Origin: Neopestalotiopsis rosae
Lineage: Eukaryota > Ascomycota > Sordariomycetes > Amphisphaeriales > Sporocadaceae
Reading direction: 5' to 3'
DNA: 64,000 nt
NCBI GenBank assembly: GCA_023078685.1
Contig: JALGAS010000003.1
Location: 5,890,001 to 5,954,000 of the forward strand
This document shows, piece by piece, positions 32,575-44,535 of the stretch. The position numbers and the translations under genes are program-made. Numbering within the stretch: position 1 is the stretch's first letter; every line of letters begins with the position of its first letter. Under the pieces are notes generated by a model, which saw only the letters and a program-made list of their open reading frames with translations, had not been told where the DNA came from and did not search any database.

Positions 32575-33044
32575 TGGTGACCAACTCGCATTGATCTGCC
32601 ACTAAGTTCTGACTGCATTGGTGCTTGGTGATAGTCGCAGTCGCTTCTACTGGCCCAATCAGGGTCAGCGTATATACGGACTCGTATGCAGATTTCGTAC
32701 AACATGGGCATGCGTACACAGAACATGACAGGTCATCATAGGCCACGAATGCCGCCCAAATGCTGATGCAGTGGCTTCATTAAGCCATATGGTGATAGAG
32801 TTTAGCGGTGGCACAAGTAAGCACATACGAGTAGTGTGTATTGTGGCGCTTATTAGCGCCCGTGACGACTTGTTGTGCTACTCTAAGGGCCCTGAATGCC
32901 CTGGAGCGGGGAGGAAGGGCGGTCGAGTCATTCTGATTCATTCAACCGGGACTGGCCCCTCGATTCTCAAATCAGTTTGCTTCCTGTAAATGTAAGAATG
33001 CTGTAACTCTGATTCAATTTGGAGGAAAGCCAAATACAAGCAAA
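32575..33044. other. Intergenic
   Basis: 470 bp between the carboxylase gene and the scytalone-dehydratase-like gene. No feature was recognised. Confidence 0.45.
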
Positions 33045-33583
33045 ATGGCCAATAACCTGGAACTCTCGGGTATGCAACTCCAGTGCATCTCCAACTACAA
33101 CCTCGTTGCTCACTGTTGGTACAGACTATATCGCTCTGCGCAACCTAGCCTTTGATTGGGCCGAGAGCTACGACACCAAGAACTGGGAGCAGTTGATACA
33201 GTGCTTGGCGCCGTCGACAAGCCTCGATTTCCGACTTCTTCAGGGAGCCCTTCATGAGAACTTGTCCCCCGACGACTTTGCAGGCATCATTATCCAAGAT
33301 GATTGGAGACAAGAGATTAAAGACGCAGCACTTTATCGGAGCGACCAAGCTGGAATGTCTAGATGACGGTACGGTCAAGGTTGAGCACCAGATTCGCGTT
33401 GCACACCAACGGCATGAAAGCGAAGATCTCACTTCGCCTGTGGTCAACAAGGGACATGGTCACGGAGTTACGACTCACTGGTACAAGAAATTTGAAGGTA
33501 TCTGGAAGATTGCGGGGGCATCATCAAACCTTTATTGGAGTGAATATGATCTTTTCGGGACCCTCGCTTTGGAAGACTCTTAG
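33045..33583 (+). pseudogene. Scytalone dehydratase-like (NTF2 fold) gene, frameshifted
   Basis: Exon 1 (33045-33069) joins across a 55-bp intron (GTATGC...TACAG, to 33124) to DYIALRNLAFDWAESYD, the start of the scytalone-dehydratase fold. The sequence runs to SPDDFAGI in one frame. It continues as SKMIGDKRLKTQHFIGAT, IRVAHQRHES and GHGHGVTTHWYKKFEG in the next frame. The switch is at about 33285-33297, and two missing bases (or one extra) would fit. No GT-AG pair restores phase. Against the known enzyme, the two His motifs are kept. The active-site Tyr of the DYR block is Phe (LDFR), and the Ser/Asn pair before HWYKK reads Gly/Thr. Even if intact it may not be a melanin dehydratase. Confidence 0.75.
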
Positions 33584-34809
33584 AATACGAATGCCTGACG
33601 GTGTGGAGGTCAATTTGCAGGATCACTTACATCACAGCACCGACCGTACTTCATTGATTGGCTTTCTATTCATAGCAATGATATAGTCAATGCACTGTTA
33701 TTGTATGGGTTGTCAGCTGAATACTCCATATGCCCAGATTCCATACCTGTGCAATTCAAAAACCTAAGTGGCCAATGGAACCCCTAGGTTAGGTGCCTGC
33801 TGGAGGCCCAGCGACGCGACCGTGGCACCCCGCATCCCCCATAAGCCATTATGCTACCCTGTACTGCTCGCTCTCTTCTAGGAAATTTCCAGCACACTTC
33901 ACGTAACAGCAAGCTCCTCTACAACAATCTTGCAAAACGTGTGTGCGCGGCTTTGCTGATATTGACGCGTCGGGCAGTGTCTTCTTCGGACAGTCTTGAC
34001 TGTCATCGCCTCGATTCGGGGTTTCAGCTCATGCGAGCAACTTGCCAAAGATGGTCTATTTGCCGTCGCGACACTAATAGTGGCCTGCTAGCCCGGTGGG
34101 ACACCATGTGCTGCCCCTAGAATACTAACTGCCGGCCACTAAATCGGTGGGGACTCGCGCAATGTCTTTGATTTCAATGTCCAAGATCTTTGATCTTTGG
34201 ATCATTCACACCTGATACTTTCAAGAGAACGAACAGGTACCATCAGCCATCATCGGCGCATCGCCTTACTACGACGCGTCTGAAAAGGGATCAGATATGA
34301 ATAAGTCGATCTCCATCAAAGTCAAGAACGTCACCTGCGAAGGACCGGCGACCGCCCTTCTATAACATTACTCCGCTGCAGAACTATGATCGGTCACAGA
34401 TTGAAAATGTCCATTACACAGATCATCTATCGCTCGTAACGTGGAGGAGCTTTGTCGGAGGACTTACGAATCCAAAACCGGACTCGAATATGCGCATTCG
34501 TATCAAGAACTGGACAATCAGACGGCTTCCTGTCACCATGAATGACTTCCAATACCCAAAAGGCGCATGGAAACTGGCATTGATGCTCAGTACTGGACAA
34601 AGTGGTCGATATTGCCCCAAGACGAAAGTTGAGATGGTGGATCTAGCGAGGTGCCATCATTGTGCTAGGCACAAGGTTTTAATCAATATGGGGGACGGAC
34701 TTAGGAACCTCCGCGTAGATTCACAAAGGCCTGTAGTAGATAGGTGTTTCTCCATAATGCGGAACAAGGTTGATATGGGCATACTTATTCCTTCATAAGT
34801 GCTACGAAA
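33584..34809. other. Long intergenic stretch
   Basis: 1226 bp without a supported gene. A plus-strand frame is open from about 34299 to 34798 (ATG at 34490), but it matches no family I know and lacks a convincing start, so it is not called. Confidence 0.4.
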
Positions 34810-36171
34810 CTAAGTCCCAGGCCGAGCTCCTCTGTCTTTGAGACCAATCTCTTCCTCTTCCATCCTCAAATATGTCTCGGATATCGTGACTGAAGTCTTG
34901 CGTTTACGAGGGTATACGGATATTTCGTGGCTCGGACCATCATTGGAAACATGGACTGAAGACTTTTTACTCCGCGTGAGCGTACTTCGAATGGCGCGCG
35001 AGATACCGGATTCGTGCAAGACCTTTGGTAGGCAAGGGACGCAAAGAATGAAGAATCCAATTGTCATCTCGGCACATGCCCAGAACAAGAGGGGGCCGAT
35101 GTAGTACATGGTGTCGCTTTCGTGGGCGAAGGTGATGGTGGTGGAAAGGCGTACGGTTGCTCCAACGCAAGCCCTTTGTACAAGTTAGTTTCCCAAGCTG
35201 CATTAACGAGAGCAGTGGTACTTACAAAATCCCTGTTCCGAACACCAGCGACATTCCGATTTTCCTTCTCCAATTCAAGTGTAGACTCCAGATGATGCGC
35301 TGCGGCAACAAAATCATTACAAAATCTGTAAAGACTTGGACACTGGCGGAAGTAAGCATGACCTTGGGCAGCTTGAAGCATTTGGACGGCAGATAAAATT
35401 CCCAGATCGCTTGGTGCGGTATGCATTGGAGGTTCAGAAGGATAATGCATGCGATTCCCCAGCTGACCTGCAGAGCCACGAGCGTCATGCATGTCCACCA
35501 GAAGACACTTCTCGTTCGGTCGGGGACAAAGATTCTACACCAGTCGAGCAATATGGCGACTTTGATTAGCGGCATAGTTGCCGAATAGCTGCAGCCGTAT
35601 ACCAGAATCAGCTGTGATTTGTTAGACTCTTTCAAATATCACGACCACGAGAGTACGTACGTAGAGTGGACGGATCAAGTCTCCATTCGTCAAGTCCCAC
35701 GTGTGAACATAATAACCAGGAGTAAGTATCATGCTATACCCGGCATATGCTGTGCCCCAGTAGGCAGCCTGGGTTACGGTTAGGTTTCTGGAAATATAAT
35801 GCATCGTTGCGTCGGCATTGGAAAGTAAGGTGGACTTACATAAGCGCAGAACATAAGGACTATATTGAGTTGCATCAGCGTTGCACTGCATTGATTGGCT
35901 AAATGGACTTACCTTCTTCTATAGCCGGGACCCTTGAAAGGACGACGCGATCATATGCTCGTATCGCAAGGCATAGTGTCGCAATGACCATACATAGGGT
36001 TGTGACAAACCATGCCAATGTGTTTTCATTCGGAGGGTTCTCAAAGTTGGGTGTGATGCCGTCGGGTGGGCTCAGTGCCGGTTGCGCCAGAAGTTGCTCG
36101 AGGGCAGCAGCCGAAGTGGCCATGATGCAAGTCCATACAAGGAACACCGAACGCAGACTAGTTGAACTCAA
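34810..36171 (-). CDS. Rhodopsin-domain (PTH11-like) seven-helix membrane protein
   Basis: Five exons, 36171-35913, 35859-35840 (a 20-nt micro-exon), 35768-35661, 35611-35226 and 35173-34810, join in phase to 378 residues. A start at the internal ATG 36123 would give 362. Around seven hydrophobic helices are visible. The family pattern includes YSATMPLIKVAILLDWCRIFVPDR, FWWTCMTLVALQVSWGIACII with LNLQCIPHQAIWEF, VFTDFVMILLPQRIIWSL and TMYYIGPLLFWACAEM. A charged cytosolic tail follows. No CFEM domain is present. Members are fungal plasma-membrane sensors or unknown integral membrane proteins; the ligand is not known. Confidence 0.85.
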
Positions 36172-37127
36172 TGATCTGGGATGGTTCTGTCAAGTCGGCA
36201 TCCAGCAAGCATCAATGATCTTATATAATGCTTATATAATACAGGACACTTTTGCCAAGTGCATGGCTGTTGAAAAGTTTTCAGAGATAGGGTTTGACTA
36301 TGTAGATATCTAGTACACGAATGTTCGCGTCGATAAAAGAGCGAGATTACTGCCGCTATTATCTTGAGAAGGAAGAAGGTAATCACCTTGATGGACGAGT
36401 CACAACCCTTGGTTGATTCAATCCACACATCGTGTTTGGTTACAATAAGCGAAACGTTCGACGAAATAGTTTCAGGCAGCTCCTGTGACAATCGTGCTGG
36501 CGTACGACTGATCTTCGTTGCCCCCTGCATGGATCATGATCTAGTGCCTATTCACGGGACGTTGCGGCGATCCACAGAAGCCGTTGCGCTAAACTGCCGT
36601 TAGTAAAGGCTTGCGGCCCGGTGCGCTTGGGATATCATATTTACAGTCTAGTCCCGGCCGAGTGCCGGTTGTCGTCGAACAGGGCTGGGCTGTCGCCATC
36701 GAGAGCCAACATGCGGGAGATTGCACATCTCAGAAGATCGCCCAGGCGTACCGCAGATATCGTGGAGTTTAGAGCACTCACGCGGGCACTGCATTAGGGG
36801 TAAATTTACCACCCGGCCCAAATGGGTGCAGTGCGACTGCAAACTGCGCAAGTACCTGGCCAATGGTGCTGTCCGCCGCCAGAGGCACAGCCACGGGTTT
36901 GTGATCGAATTTGGTTCAAATGACCACGAGGAGAGGGGAACGCACTCCACAATCAACGCACGTTAGATGAGGGGCCCGCTCTGATCGAAGCTCGACTTGA
37001 ATTGCAACTTACTACTATTGACCATCCAAGACCAGTGCAGATATATGTGAATGCACTAATCGCTGATCGGGGTGACCGATTGATACAGAACTTGCTCAAT
37101 TCAAGTTGCAACTTTATTCCATACACG
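36172..37127. other. Divergent promoter region
   Basis: 956 bp between the minus-strand membrane protein and the plus-strand flavin monooxygenase. Short ORFs only; no gene was recognised. Confidence 0.5.
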
Positions 37128-39400
37128 ATGACTGCAGGTAAGGAAACGCCGCTTACAAACGATATCTCTACGATAAAGTAACACTGATATGGAATAGTCC
37201 GAACCGCCTCTTCCCGAGAGGATGAGTATCCCCAACCAGCAAGCTTGCTGGCCATGATGACTGACAGGCCACTGCCGATCATTGCGGGAGAGGTACTTGA
37301 AATGATCAAGCCAGAAGAAGCCCCAGCGCAGGCACAGCAGGTCCTGGGTGAGCTCAATAGTGCTCTGTCGTCAGGAGACGTTGATAAACTTGCGAGTTGT
37401 TTCTTTGAGAGTCAATGTTACTGGCGGGACCAGCTTGCACTTACATGGCACCTGCGAACCTTTGAGTCCCCGCGCAACTGTGCTACGAATCTCCTGGAGA
37501 CTGTGGCCCTGCGCGGCGCCGCAGCTGGCTTTGCGATCAGCGGATCGCCGCAATTCATCCCTGCTGCACCAACTCTGGTGAGTACACCTCGTTGACATAG
37601 GATGGCCGAGTCGCTAATCCACGTTATGCATGCAGCAATTCATCAATTGCGACATCACATTCAGAACGTCTGCCCCAAAAGCCACTTGTCTTGGAAGCGC
37701 CAAGTTACTTCCTGTAAAAGTTGACGGGACACTGTCATGGAAAATCTGGATCTTGAGCACCTGGGTAGAGAACTTGGATGTCCACCCAGAGAATACAACT
37801 TTGCTTGAATTGCCCGAAAGAAATCTGGATGGTCTCGAGAAATTTGATACCGATGTGTTCATTATCGGAGGTGGAAATGCGTAAGCTCGAACCCTGCAAC
37901 CCCATATCGATTATAGGCATATACTGACTACTTCCTGGATAGTGCTGTCGCGCTTGCAGCTCGCCTGAAGGCTGTAGGTGTTGAGTACATCATTGCCGAG
38001 CAAAACCCTCAGATTGGAGACAACTGGTTTCTTCGTTATGACTCTTTGCGGTTCCACGTTCCAACGTCATTCTGCGAACTGCCGTACACCAGTGAGTATC
38101 CACGTGTTCCAATTTCTTCTGTATTTAGTTGTTGGTAGGGTACATTCTGACTATAAATCTTAGAATACGATGATAAGTTGCAGACTCCCCACCAACTGTC
38201 CAAAGATGACTTGGGGAATCATTTGAAGAATTATGCCACTAAGTTCCACCTGAACGCATTGACATCGGTCAAGCACCTTTCGACTGCTTTCAACTCAAAG
38301 GACGAAATCTGGACAATTTCATTCGACACGCCGAATGGATCGAAACGTGTCAAGTGTAAACACCTTGTCCAAGCGACAGGATTTTCCTCTCAGATTCCAC
38401 ATGTCCCAGCTATTCCCGGAGCGGAGTCCTACCGAGGACAGGAAATGCATTCAGCCAGATACAAGAACCCCAAGCAAATTCAAAGCCAAGGTGCGAAGGT
38501 AAGTTCAACTGCCCAATTACGGAGTAACTCAGGATCTAACTTGGTAACTCGCCAAAGTCCGTACTCGTGATTGGCTCAGCAAACACTGCTTTCGACGTCG
38601 TCACCGATTGTTACAAAGCCGGTCTTCAAACCACAATGGTCGCTCGCTCCCCAACCTACTTGTGTCCGGTTGAGTACATCTGCGACCACCGAAGCTTAGG
38701 AATCTATGATCCTCTCGATGTTGAGGTGGCAGATAATCTACTGATGACCGGGCCCGCACCCGTGGACGCATATCTATCTAGTGCCTTCTTTACGTCGCAG
38801 GCGGCTCAAGAGCCTGAGCGATATGCCGACCTCGCGAAGACGGGCTTCCAAGTAATCGACAGTCGGGACCCCAAAGCTGTGCTAATGTCGAACCTTTTGG
38901 AGCGTGCTGGTGGTCACTATGTCGACGTCGGCGGCTCGAAGCTAATCGCCGAGGGCAAGGTAGCTGTCAAGGGCGGCGCCGAGCCAGTCGCCTATACCGA
39001 GAGCGGCCTCCGTTTCTCTGACGGGACTTTGATTGATGCGGATGCCATCATTTGGTGTACTGGCTTCAAGGACGGCAACATACGCGACACCGCTGCGGAT
39101 ATACTTGGCGGAGACCGAAGCCCTCTTGACGGCGAATCCATTGGGGATCACATATTCCTGCCCCGAGATATTGCCGCTCGACTTGACGCCACCTGGGGAG
39201 TTGATTCGGAAGGCGAGGTGCGCGGTATGTGGAAGCGCCACCTACGGATGAAGAATTACTGGGTGATGGGAGGATACACACAGCAGCACCGATGGCACTC
39301 ACGAACGTTGGCTTTGCAAATCAAAGCTGCGCTCGAGGGTATTTTACCTCCTGCGTATCGCAAGTCAACAGGTGGATGCACGTATGGGACGCTTTTTTAG
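37128..39400 (+). CDS. Flavin-containing monooxygenase with N-terminal NTF2-like domain
   Basis: Six exons, 37128-37137, 37198-37577, 37636-37880, 37943-38091, 38164-38498 and 38558-39400, join in phase to 653 residues. Residues about 45-195 look like an NTF2/SnoaL-like domain (LNSALSSGDVDKLASCF; CYWRDQLALTWHLRTF). The FAD loop IIGGGNAAVALAARL is split by intron 3 near residue 210. The FMO fingerprint-like block YRGQEMHSARYKN follows, and the NADPH loop VLVIGSANTAFDV is near 375. This fused architecture recurs in fungal YUCCA/Baeyer-Villiger-like monooxygenases. It likely oxygenates a small organic molecule using NADPH and O2; the substrate is unknown. Confidence 0.9.
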
Positions 39401-40011
39401 CTGGTCACTAATCTGTTTGGATTCTTTTGAATGGCGCAGTGCTGATAAAGACTGGCACATACCCCAGTTACCGATACGCGCATATTCACGTTCGGTATGA
39501 TGTCGCGCGAGGGGGTATAGCCTCATTGACAGTATTGGCTATTGTTGTGACTTTCATTTGACTTTCAGATTTCACTGTGGTCACAAAGCGGAGCCAGGAG
39601 CCAAGCTGCAGCGTGCCACAGATGCAGACGTCCAGGTCCATCGCCTAGAAGGCAACACAGACAGGCGGCGGCGGCAAGAATCACAGTTAGACTGGTCTGC
39701 GGACGGCACAGACGTCTTCAATCCATTTTTGATCCCTAGCAAGTCATCATGTTCGACTAAATGAATGTTCGATTTGATTCACTGAGGTACGCGCCACTGG
39801 TCAGAATGATCACATCAGAATTTTGTTTTCTCATTCTGATCGCAGGATTGTGCATGCTTGCTATTAACGCGAACAATAATCTTGTGGCTGTTGTAACTCG
39901 TGCGCATGGGAAAGACCAGAAAAACAACATCACACGAGCTTTAGAAATGCGAAGGCAGGACCAGAGCACATATTCCGCCAGTCGCCTGCAGAAAGACCAG
40001 AAGATCAAGCA
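39401..40011. other. Convergent intergenic region
   Basis: 611 bp between the 3' ends of the monooxygenase and the minus-strand hypothetical gene. Nothing was recognised. Confidence 0.45.
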
Positions 40012-40671
40012 TCAGGATTCTGCTCTTCGAGGCATTATCTTGAACTTGCTGCCTGACTCTCTGATCATGGTCACCTCGGATTCTGAAGCTCCTCGAACAA
40101 GCAAACACAAATCCTTGCCTGCATTCCACTCGCCGTGATCCAGCGCAGCGCTCAAATCAGCCTCCCAGAACCCGCTTTTCAGAGGATATACAGACTTAGG
40201 CTTTGCCCACTTCCAAATGGGAACCAGTCCATCTACCAAGGCGATGTCCGCATCTTCGGCGAAGACAGGGATCGCGAACACCACAACAGTGCAGCTATTC
40301 GAGATCCTTTCTTCGTTAACGGTGTCGTACACGAAGGAGCTGATTTCTTCTATTGTCTTGAGGGGTCGTTCCAATCTGGCCGCGCGTTTCGGTAACATGT
40401 CATGCGCTTCGTCCTCGTTGGCTGCTGGCAGGTCGAACCGTCCAATCACCTGGAAGCCCTGTACAGCTTGAAGTAGTCGGGCGCCATAATCAATGCCGAT
40501 GCTTTCCGCAACGCCAGGGAAGTGAAGTCGAGCGTCTGATAATGAGCTAAGAACGACAGTGACCATGAGTGTATGAACATGAATGTTGGTCGACATATCG
40601 GGGTCTCGAAGCGCTTCCACGACGTCCGGGGTTCCTGGTTGGACGGATCCAATTGATTGAATTCGCGACAT
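40012..40671 (-). CDS. Hypothetical protein
   Basis: Single-exon ORF of 219 residues from the ATG at 40671; the frame is open to an earlier ATG at 40755. I do not recognise a family. The sequence is mixed alpha/beta in look, soluble, without a signal peptide or membrane helix. It has a hydrophobic SCTVVVFAIPVFAEDADIAL segment and the Trp-rich WKWAKPKSVYPLKSGFWEAD. The length and even composition suggest a real gene, but there is no homology evidence. It is convergent with the flavin monooxygenase. Confidence 0.5.
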   Translation of the reverse strand: MSRIQSIGSVQPGTPDVVEALRDPDMSTNIHVHTLMVTVVLSSLSDARLHFPGVAESIGIDYGARLLQAVQGFQVIGRFDLPAANEDEAHDMLPKRAARLERPLKTIEEISSFVYDTVNEERISNSCTVVVFAIPVFAEDADIALVDGLVPIWKWAKPKSVYPLKSGFWEADLSAALDHGEWNAGKDLCLLVRGASESEVTMIRESGSKFKIMPRRAES

Positions 40672-41607
40672 GCCGTATCTAGAACAACTGAGAAGCGAAC
40701 AACGTAGGAAATAGTAATGGATCTGAGGTTCTGCCAACGTGTGTCGCGAAATCAATCCGCGCTTGGAAATTTAATAGATAGTTGAGGTTGATGCTACAGT
40801 TGGCGCTCAAACTGCGATAATGCGTATGCAGAATGCGGCTGGGCGGCTGCCTAGACTAATCTCAACATAGTAAATTGCGAGGGGGCGAATACCGCATCCC
40901 AGATTTGAGTGGCGCAGGCTTCGCAGCTTTCCGCATATATCGGAATGCCAGTCAATCAATATACCCGGTTATTTCGACACTGGATGCTGGAAATGCCCAT
41001 TCTGCAGATCAGCCTTGTACAATCGGCTCGATCATGGTCAAAGCGACGTTCAAATCACGCATCGTGGGTTCCCCAGCGGTTCTCTGGATCGCCGCGACAA
41101 ACCCTTCCGCCTTACGATATAAACTTATTTGTTTTGTTCTATTTTTTTTTAAATAAAATAGAAAAAAATCAACAAAATCTTAATTGCTTTTTTCTCTTCC
41201 AATTCTTTTTTTATTATTATTAATATTAAAACGAAAAACAAAAAAGAATGTTCAAATTGAATATCTATGCGAATATAAAGACTTTTGCTACAACCAGTGT
41301 AGCTTCTTATTAACAGCACCCCGATTCTCGTCGACCATCTTTGCCTTGCCCGAGTTGCGGTTTTTCACGGCCGCTTTCACTTTGCATTTATCAGCTTCAA
41401 TGACAGGCCGAATAAAAAGTGATTGTGAGCCCCATAAGTATTGACATCTGATTGTGTGTGGTTGGTTTGTAACAGAGGTCATGACTCATGTACATTCATT
41501 CCTCATCATGGATGTCCTCCAGTTTGGCACAATGCACTAAGGCGTGATACAATCGCACTGAGCCCAATACTTGACTGACATAATCAGCATCAGTACCTAT
41601 TTGAAAG
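40672..41607. other. Intergenic with AT-rich island
   Basis: 936 bp without a gene. From about 41121 to 41250 it is strongly A/T-rich, with T tracts, an A tract and a TTATTATTATTAATATT run, in sharp contrast to the flanks. Confidence 0.55.
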
Positions 41608-43554
41608 TCACATCGGCACCTTTGGCGCCATGCGCTTCCAAAAATCGCATCGATCTCCTCTCCCTCCCTCCCATGTCCTGGCATTGACTTCTCGAAAGTC
41701 ATTCCTCAACCCTGGGTCGTGATAATCAGAAATGTTTCCCCGCGATGTACCGTCACTAGACAACACGCCTCCGGTCTGATTGTAGACAACCATGCGGTCG
41801 TGACCCCAAACCGGCCAGTGCGACAGGGCATCGGACCCAGAATTATTGGCGATGGCGCTCGGGATATTGGGAGAGCCCGTGGTAATGTACGAGCTCCAAG
41901 TCGCTCGCAAGGCTTTGACGAACGCCGGACCCTGAGTCAGCGAGGGCGGCATGAAGTACACTAACGCATCGTTGGCATGAAGCGCGATCTGATTGACACA
42001 TGTATGGAGGTAGGAGGTTTTGGTGTATTCCCCAGTATACGCCGTCGCCAGCCAGTACGAGGGGCACGCAAATGTCGCTTCTGAGTAGATGTCGTAGGCA
42101 CGCTGCTGGTTCCCAATCGCAAAAGGGGAGACCTCGACTGCTGTAGGGCCACTATCGCCTGCGGTGGCGAATCGAGGATTTGACGAGTTTCTGCTATAGT
42201 CGGTAAAGGGATATGTCTCCAGGAGCGCGCTTATGTCATCCTCGTCGAACCACTGAAATCTGATTCGTATGAAATCGACAAGATCGTCCTCGGTCGTAAT
42301 ATTGGCGGGAACAAAGCCAACCGCCTCGTCCGCATTGTGGTTGGTCCACATGAATTGACCATTGACGGTCTTCTTGTCGAGGAGCTGGACAGATGGCGGA
42401 TACTGGATAAGGTCTCCATCTGTCACGGGTGCAAAGCCAAAAGTCCCGTTGATCACCACAGCAGTTACATTATCGTTGGCCGCCCGGAGAACTTCCATGT
42501 CCTTCGTACGTAAGCAAGCCACCTTATCTTCTGCATCTCCGCAACCACTCAGAAGGACGAATTGGTCATACAAGTAGGTTGGGTAATCACCATCGTACCT
42601 GAATGGCATTAGTGATTATGCCGGATTATTGTTCAAAGATTGAAATCGTTCGACTTACTTATACTGTTTGGGTAAATAGGGCGACGCTCCTATTGCCTTT
42701 AACGAATTGAGAATATGTTAACCCGAATTTGTCGACTACCTAAGTGAATAGAGACGAATATGCACACCTTTTGGAACAATCTGTCGCCATCAGTCCCACC
42801 GTACGCCATTGCGTGAAGCATGACTGAACCTCCTCCAGCAGAGTCCCCATAAATGGTGAAATTGGAACAGTCTCCACCAAAGAGGTGAGCATATTTCTGT
42901 ACCCATTCGAGTGCGAGTCTCTGATCCAAAATGCCTGCATTCAGATCTCCACGCTCCTTGACATCCTCCGAGGAGAGGAAGCCAAAAGCGCCAAGCTACG
43001 AGGAGTTAGTATTGTTTCCACATTGATCGTCCTGTTTTCTCACTCTGTAATTCAAGGAGACGGCAATGAATTCTCCGTAGTGGGTGTCGAGCAGCAAAGA
43101 TAGGTCTTGGTTGCCATCCCCAACTATATAACCTCCTCCATGGATGTATACGAACACTGGAAGATTGTCGGCTTCCTCTGGGGTGTAGACATTGAGAAAC
43201 AGGCAGTCCTGTTGTGACTCTTCGGGTGGATTGCCAAGTCTGCTAGAAATTGTATCGCCTTGAATGCATCGAGGTCCTTCGATTTCCGCTGGCCTCGTCA
43301 TGCCAGTGTTGGCGGGTTCAACAGGGGCCTTGAAGCTGAGATCTCCAACTGGAGGCTCGGCATAGCGCATGCTTGAGAATTAGTAGTAACTTCTCCTGAT
43401 CCGTTTCGCTTTCTTACCCTTTCCATATGTTTAAGCCACTAGTATCGTTGTGGTATCCTACGTATTTGGCATATCCAAGATCGACAGTCAGGCTTGAATA
43501 TTGAGCCTGCCCAAGCGTGACGAGGCAAAGAGTCAGCCAAATTCGTGACTGCAT
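41608..43554 (-). CDS. Secreted type-B carboxylesterase/lipase
   Basis: Five exons, 43554-43418, 43371-43044, 42995-42768, 42696-42659 (38-nt) and 42598-41608, with short introns (46-72 bp), join in phase to 573 residues. A signal peptide (IWLTLCLVTLGQAQ) is followed by the oxyanion loop IHGGGY, EESQQDCLFLNVYTP, the nucleophile elbow GDSAGGGS and, near the C-terminus, LHANDALVYF, which fits the position of the catalytic His. Numerous N-glycosylation sites occur. It is a fungal extracellular ester hydrolase, not closely similar to the first carboxylesterase of the window. The substrate is unknown. Confidence 0.9.
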
Positions 43555-44535
43555 GTTGGCAGACTGTTGTAGATCTTGTGGATTGATTGTGATATCTTGG
43601 GATATCTGAATGCTTCTTCTATATATGCCCAAGATGTGAGTACATAAGCCTCTTCTGCACGGTGGCAGATTCTCCTCATTGCTGACCACCACCCACGATT
43701 CCATCACGATCAAAGCCTTGGCACGGAGCAGCATGCATACTGCACGGGACCCATGCATTACATGCTCGACTGTTCTTTGGTGATATTTGAGGTGCGCTGA
43801 AATCTCGGTTGGCTCTGTCAAATCAACCAAGGAGTATGCTTCCTTTTTCTTCAGGATTCTCATCCATGTACTGGCGGCTTTGTACAAGGATGTGATTTGC
43901 AGTAATCCCAGCAGTGGCGTAGCACTCCGCACGTAGCTTCGGAACAGCTGTGCTAGAGAACAGTGCTGGCCAAGCTGATCTGCATATCGACTTTTGCTTT
44001 GTACAGTGCTCTATAACACCCCGCAATCGATATGCAGCACGTGGCAAGCCACGGGCTAAGCTCGGCCAAGTCTGCCGGCAGCATATTGAGGCTCATTCTC
44101 CACACAACCAGATCCGGGTTAATCATGACTTATTGAGATCACACCAGATTCTGCATCTCCGAGACCCAGGCGTGCAGAGCGACAACGGGAATATCGGTAA
44201 TAGCGGTGTGCAAGCCACTTGTGATGAGAAGTCAGCCTCTTCAGCTTCCGTACAGGCTAATCCTTGTATCCTGAGGTGCACACTTGCAAACAAAACATGA
44301 CCTTCGAAGATATTTGCCGCCTCCAGTTATCTCTTCCCGCCGAGAGCAGCGAAATCTCTCATCACAGCATGGTCTTCAAGTCCAGCTTGTCGAGCTTGGA
44401 ATGCAAGATATGTACCCTCGATGCGCCTCGCAAGTACAATGGAGCGCTGGGTACTGGACTTGGCCAATGCCCATAGACTCTTGTATATTCCTTGCAATGG
44501 ATAGGCGCCTATGCCGATAGACGCTAGATTTAAGG
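43555..44535. other. Intergenic
   Basis: 981 bp: upstream region of the carboxylesterase, then the 3' side of the glycosyltransferase gene. No gene was recognised despite short ORFs on both strands. Confidence 0.45.

Noticed and set aside
34299..34798. About 500-bp open plus-strand frame (ATG at 34490)
   Set aside because: Protein-like in places but with no start upstream, no splice partner and no recognisable family. Noted only as an intergenic oddity.
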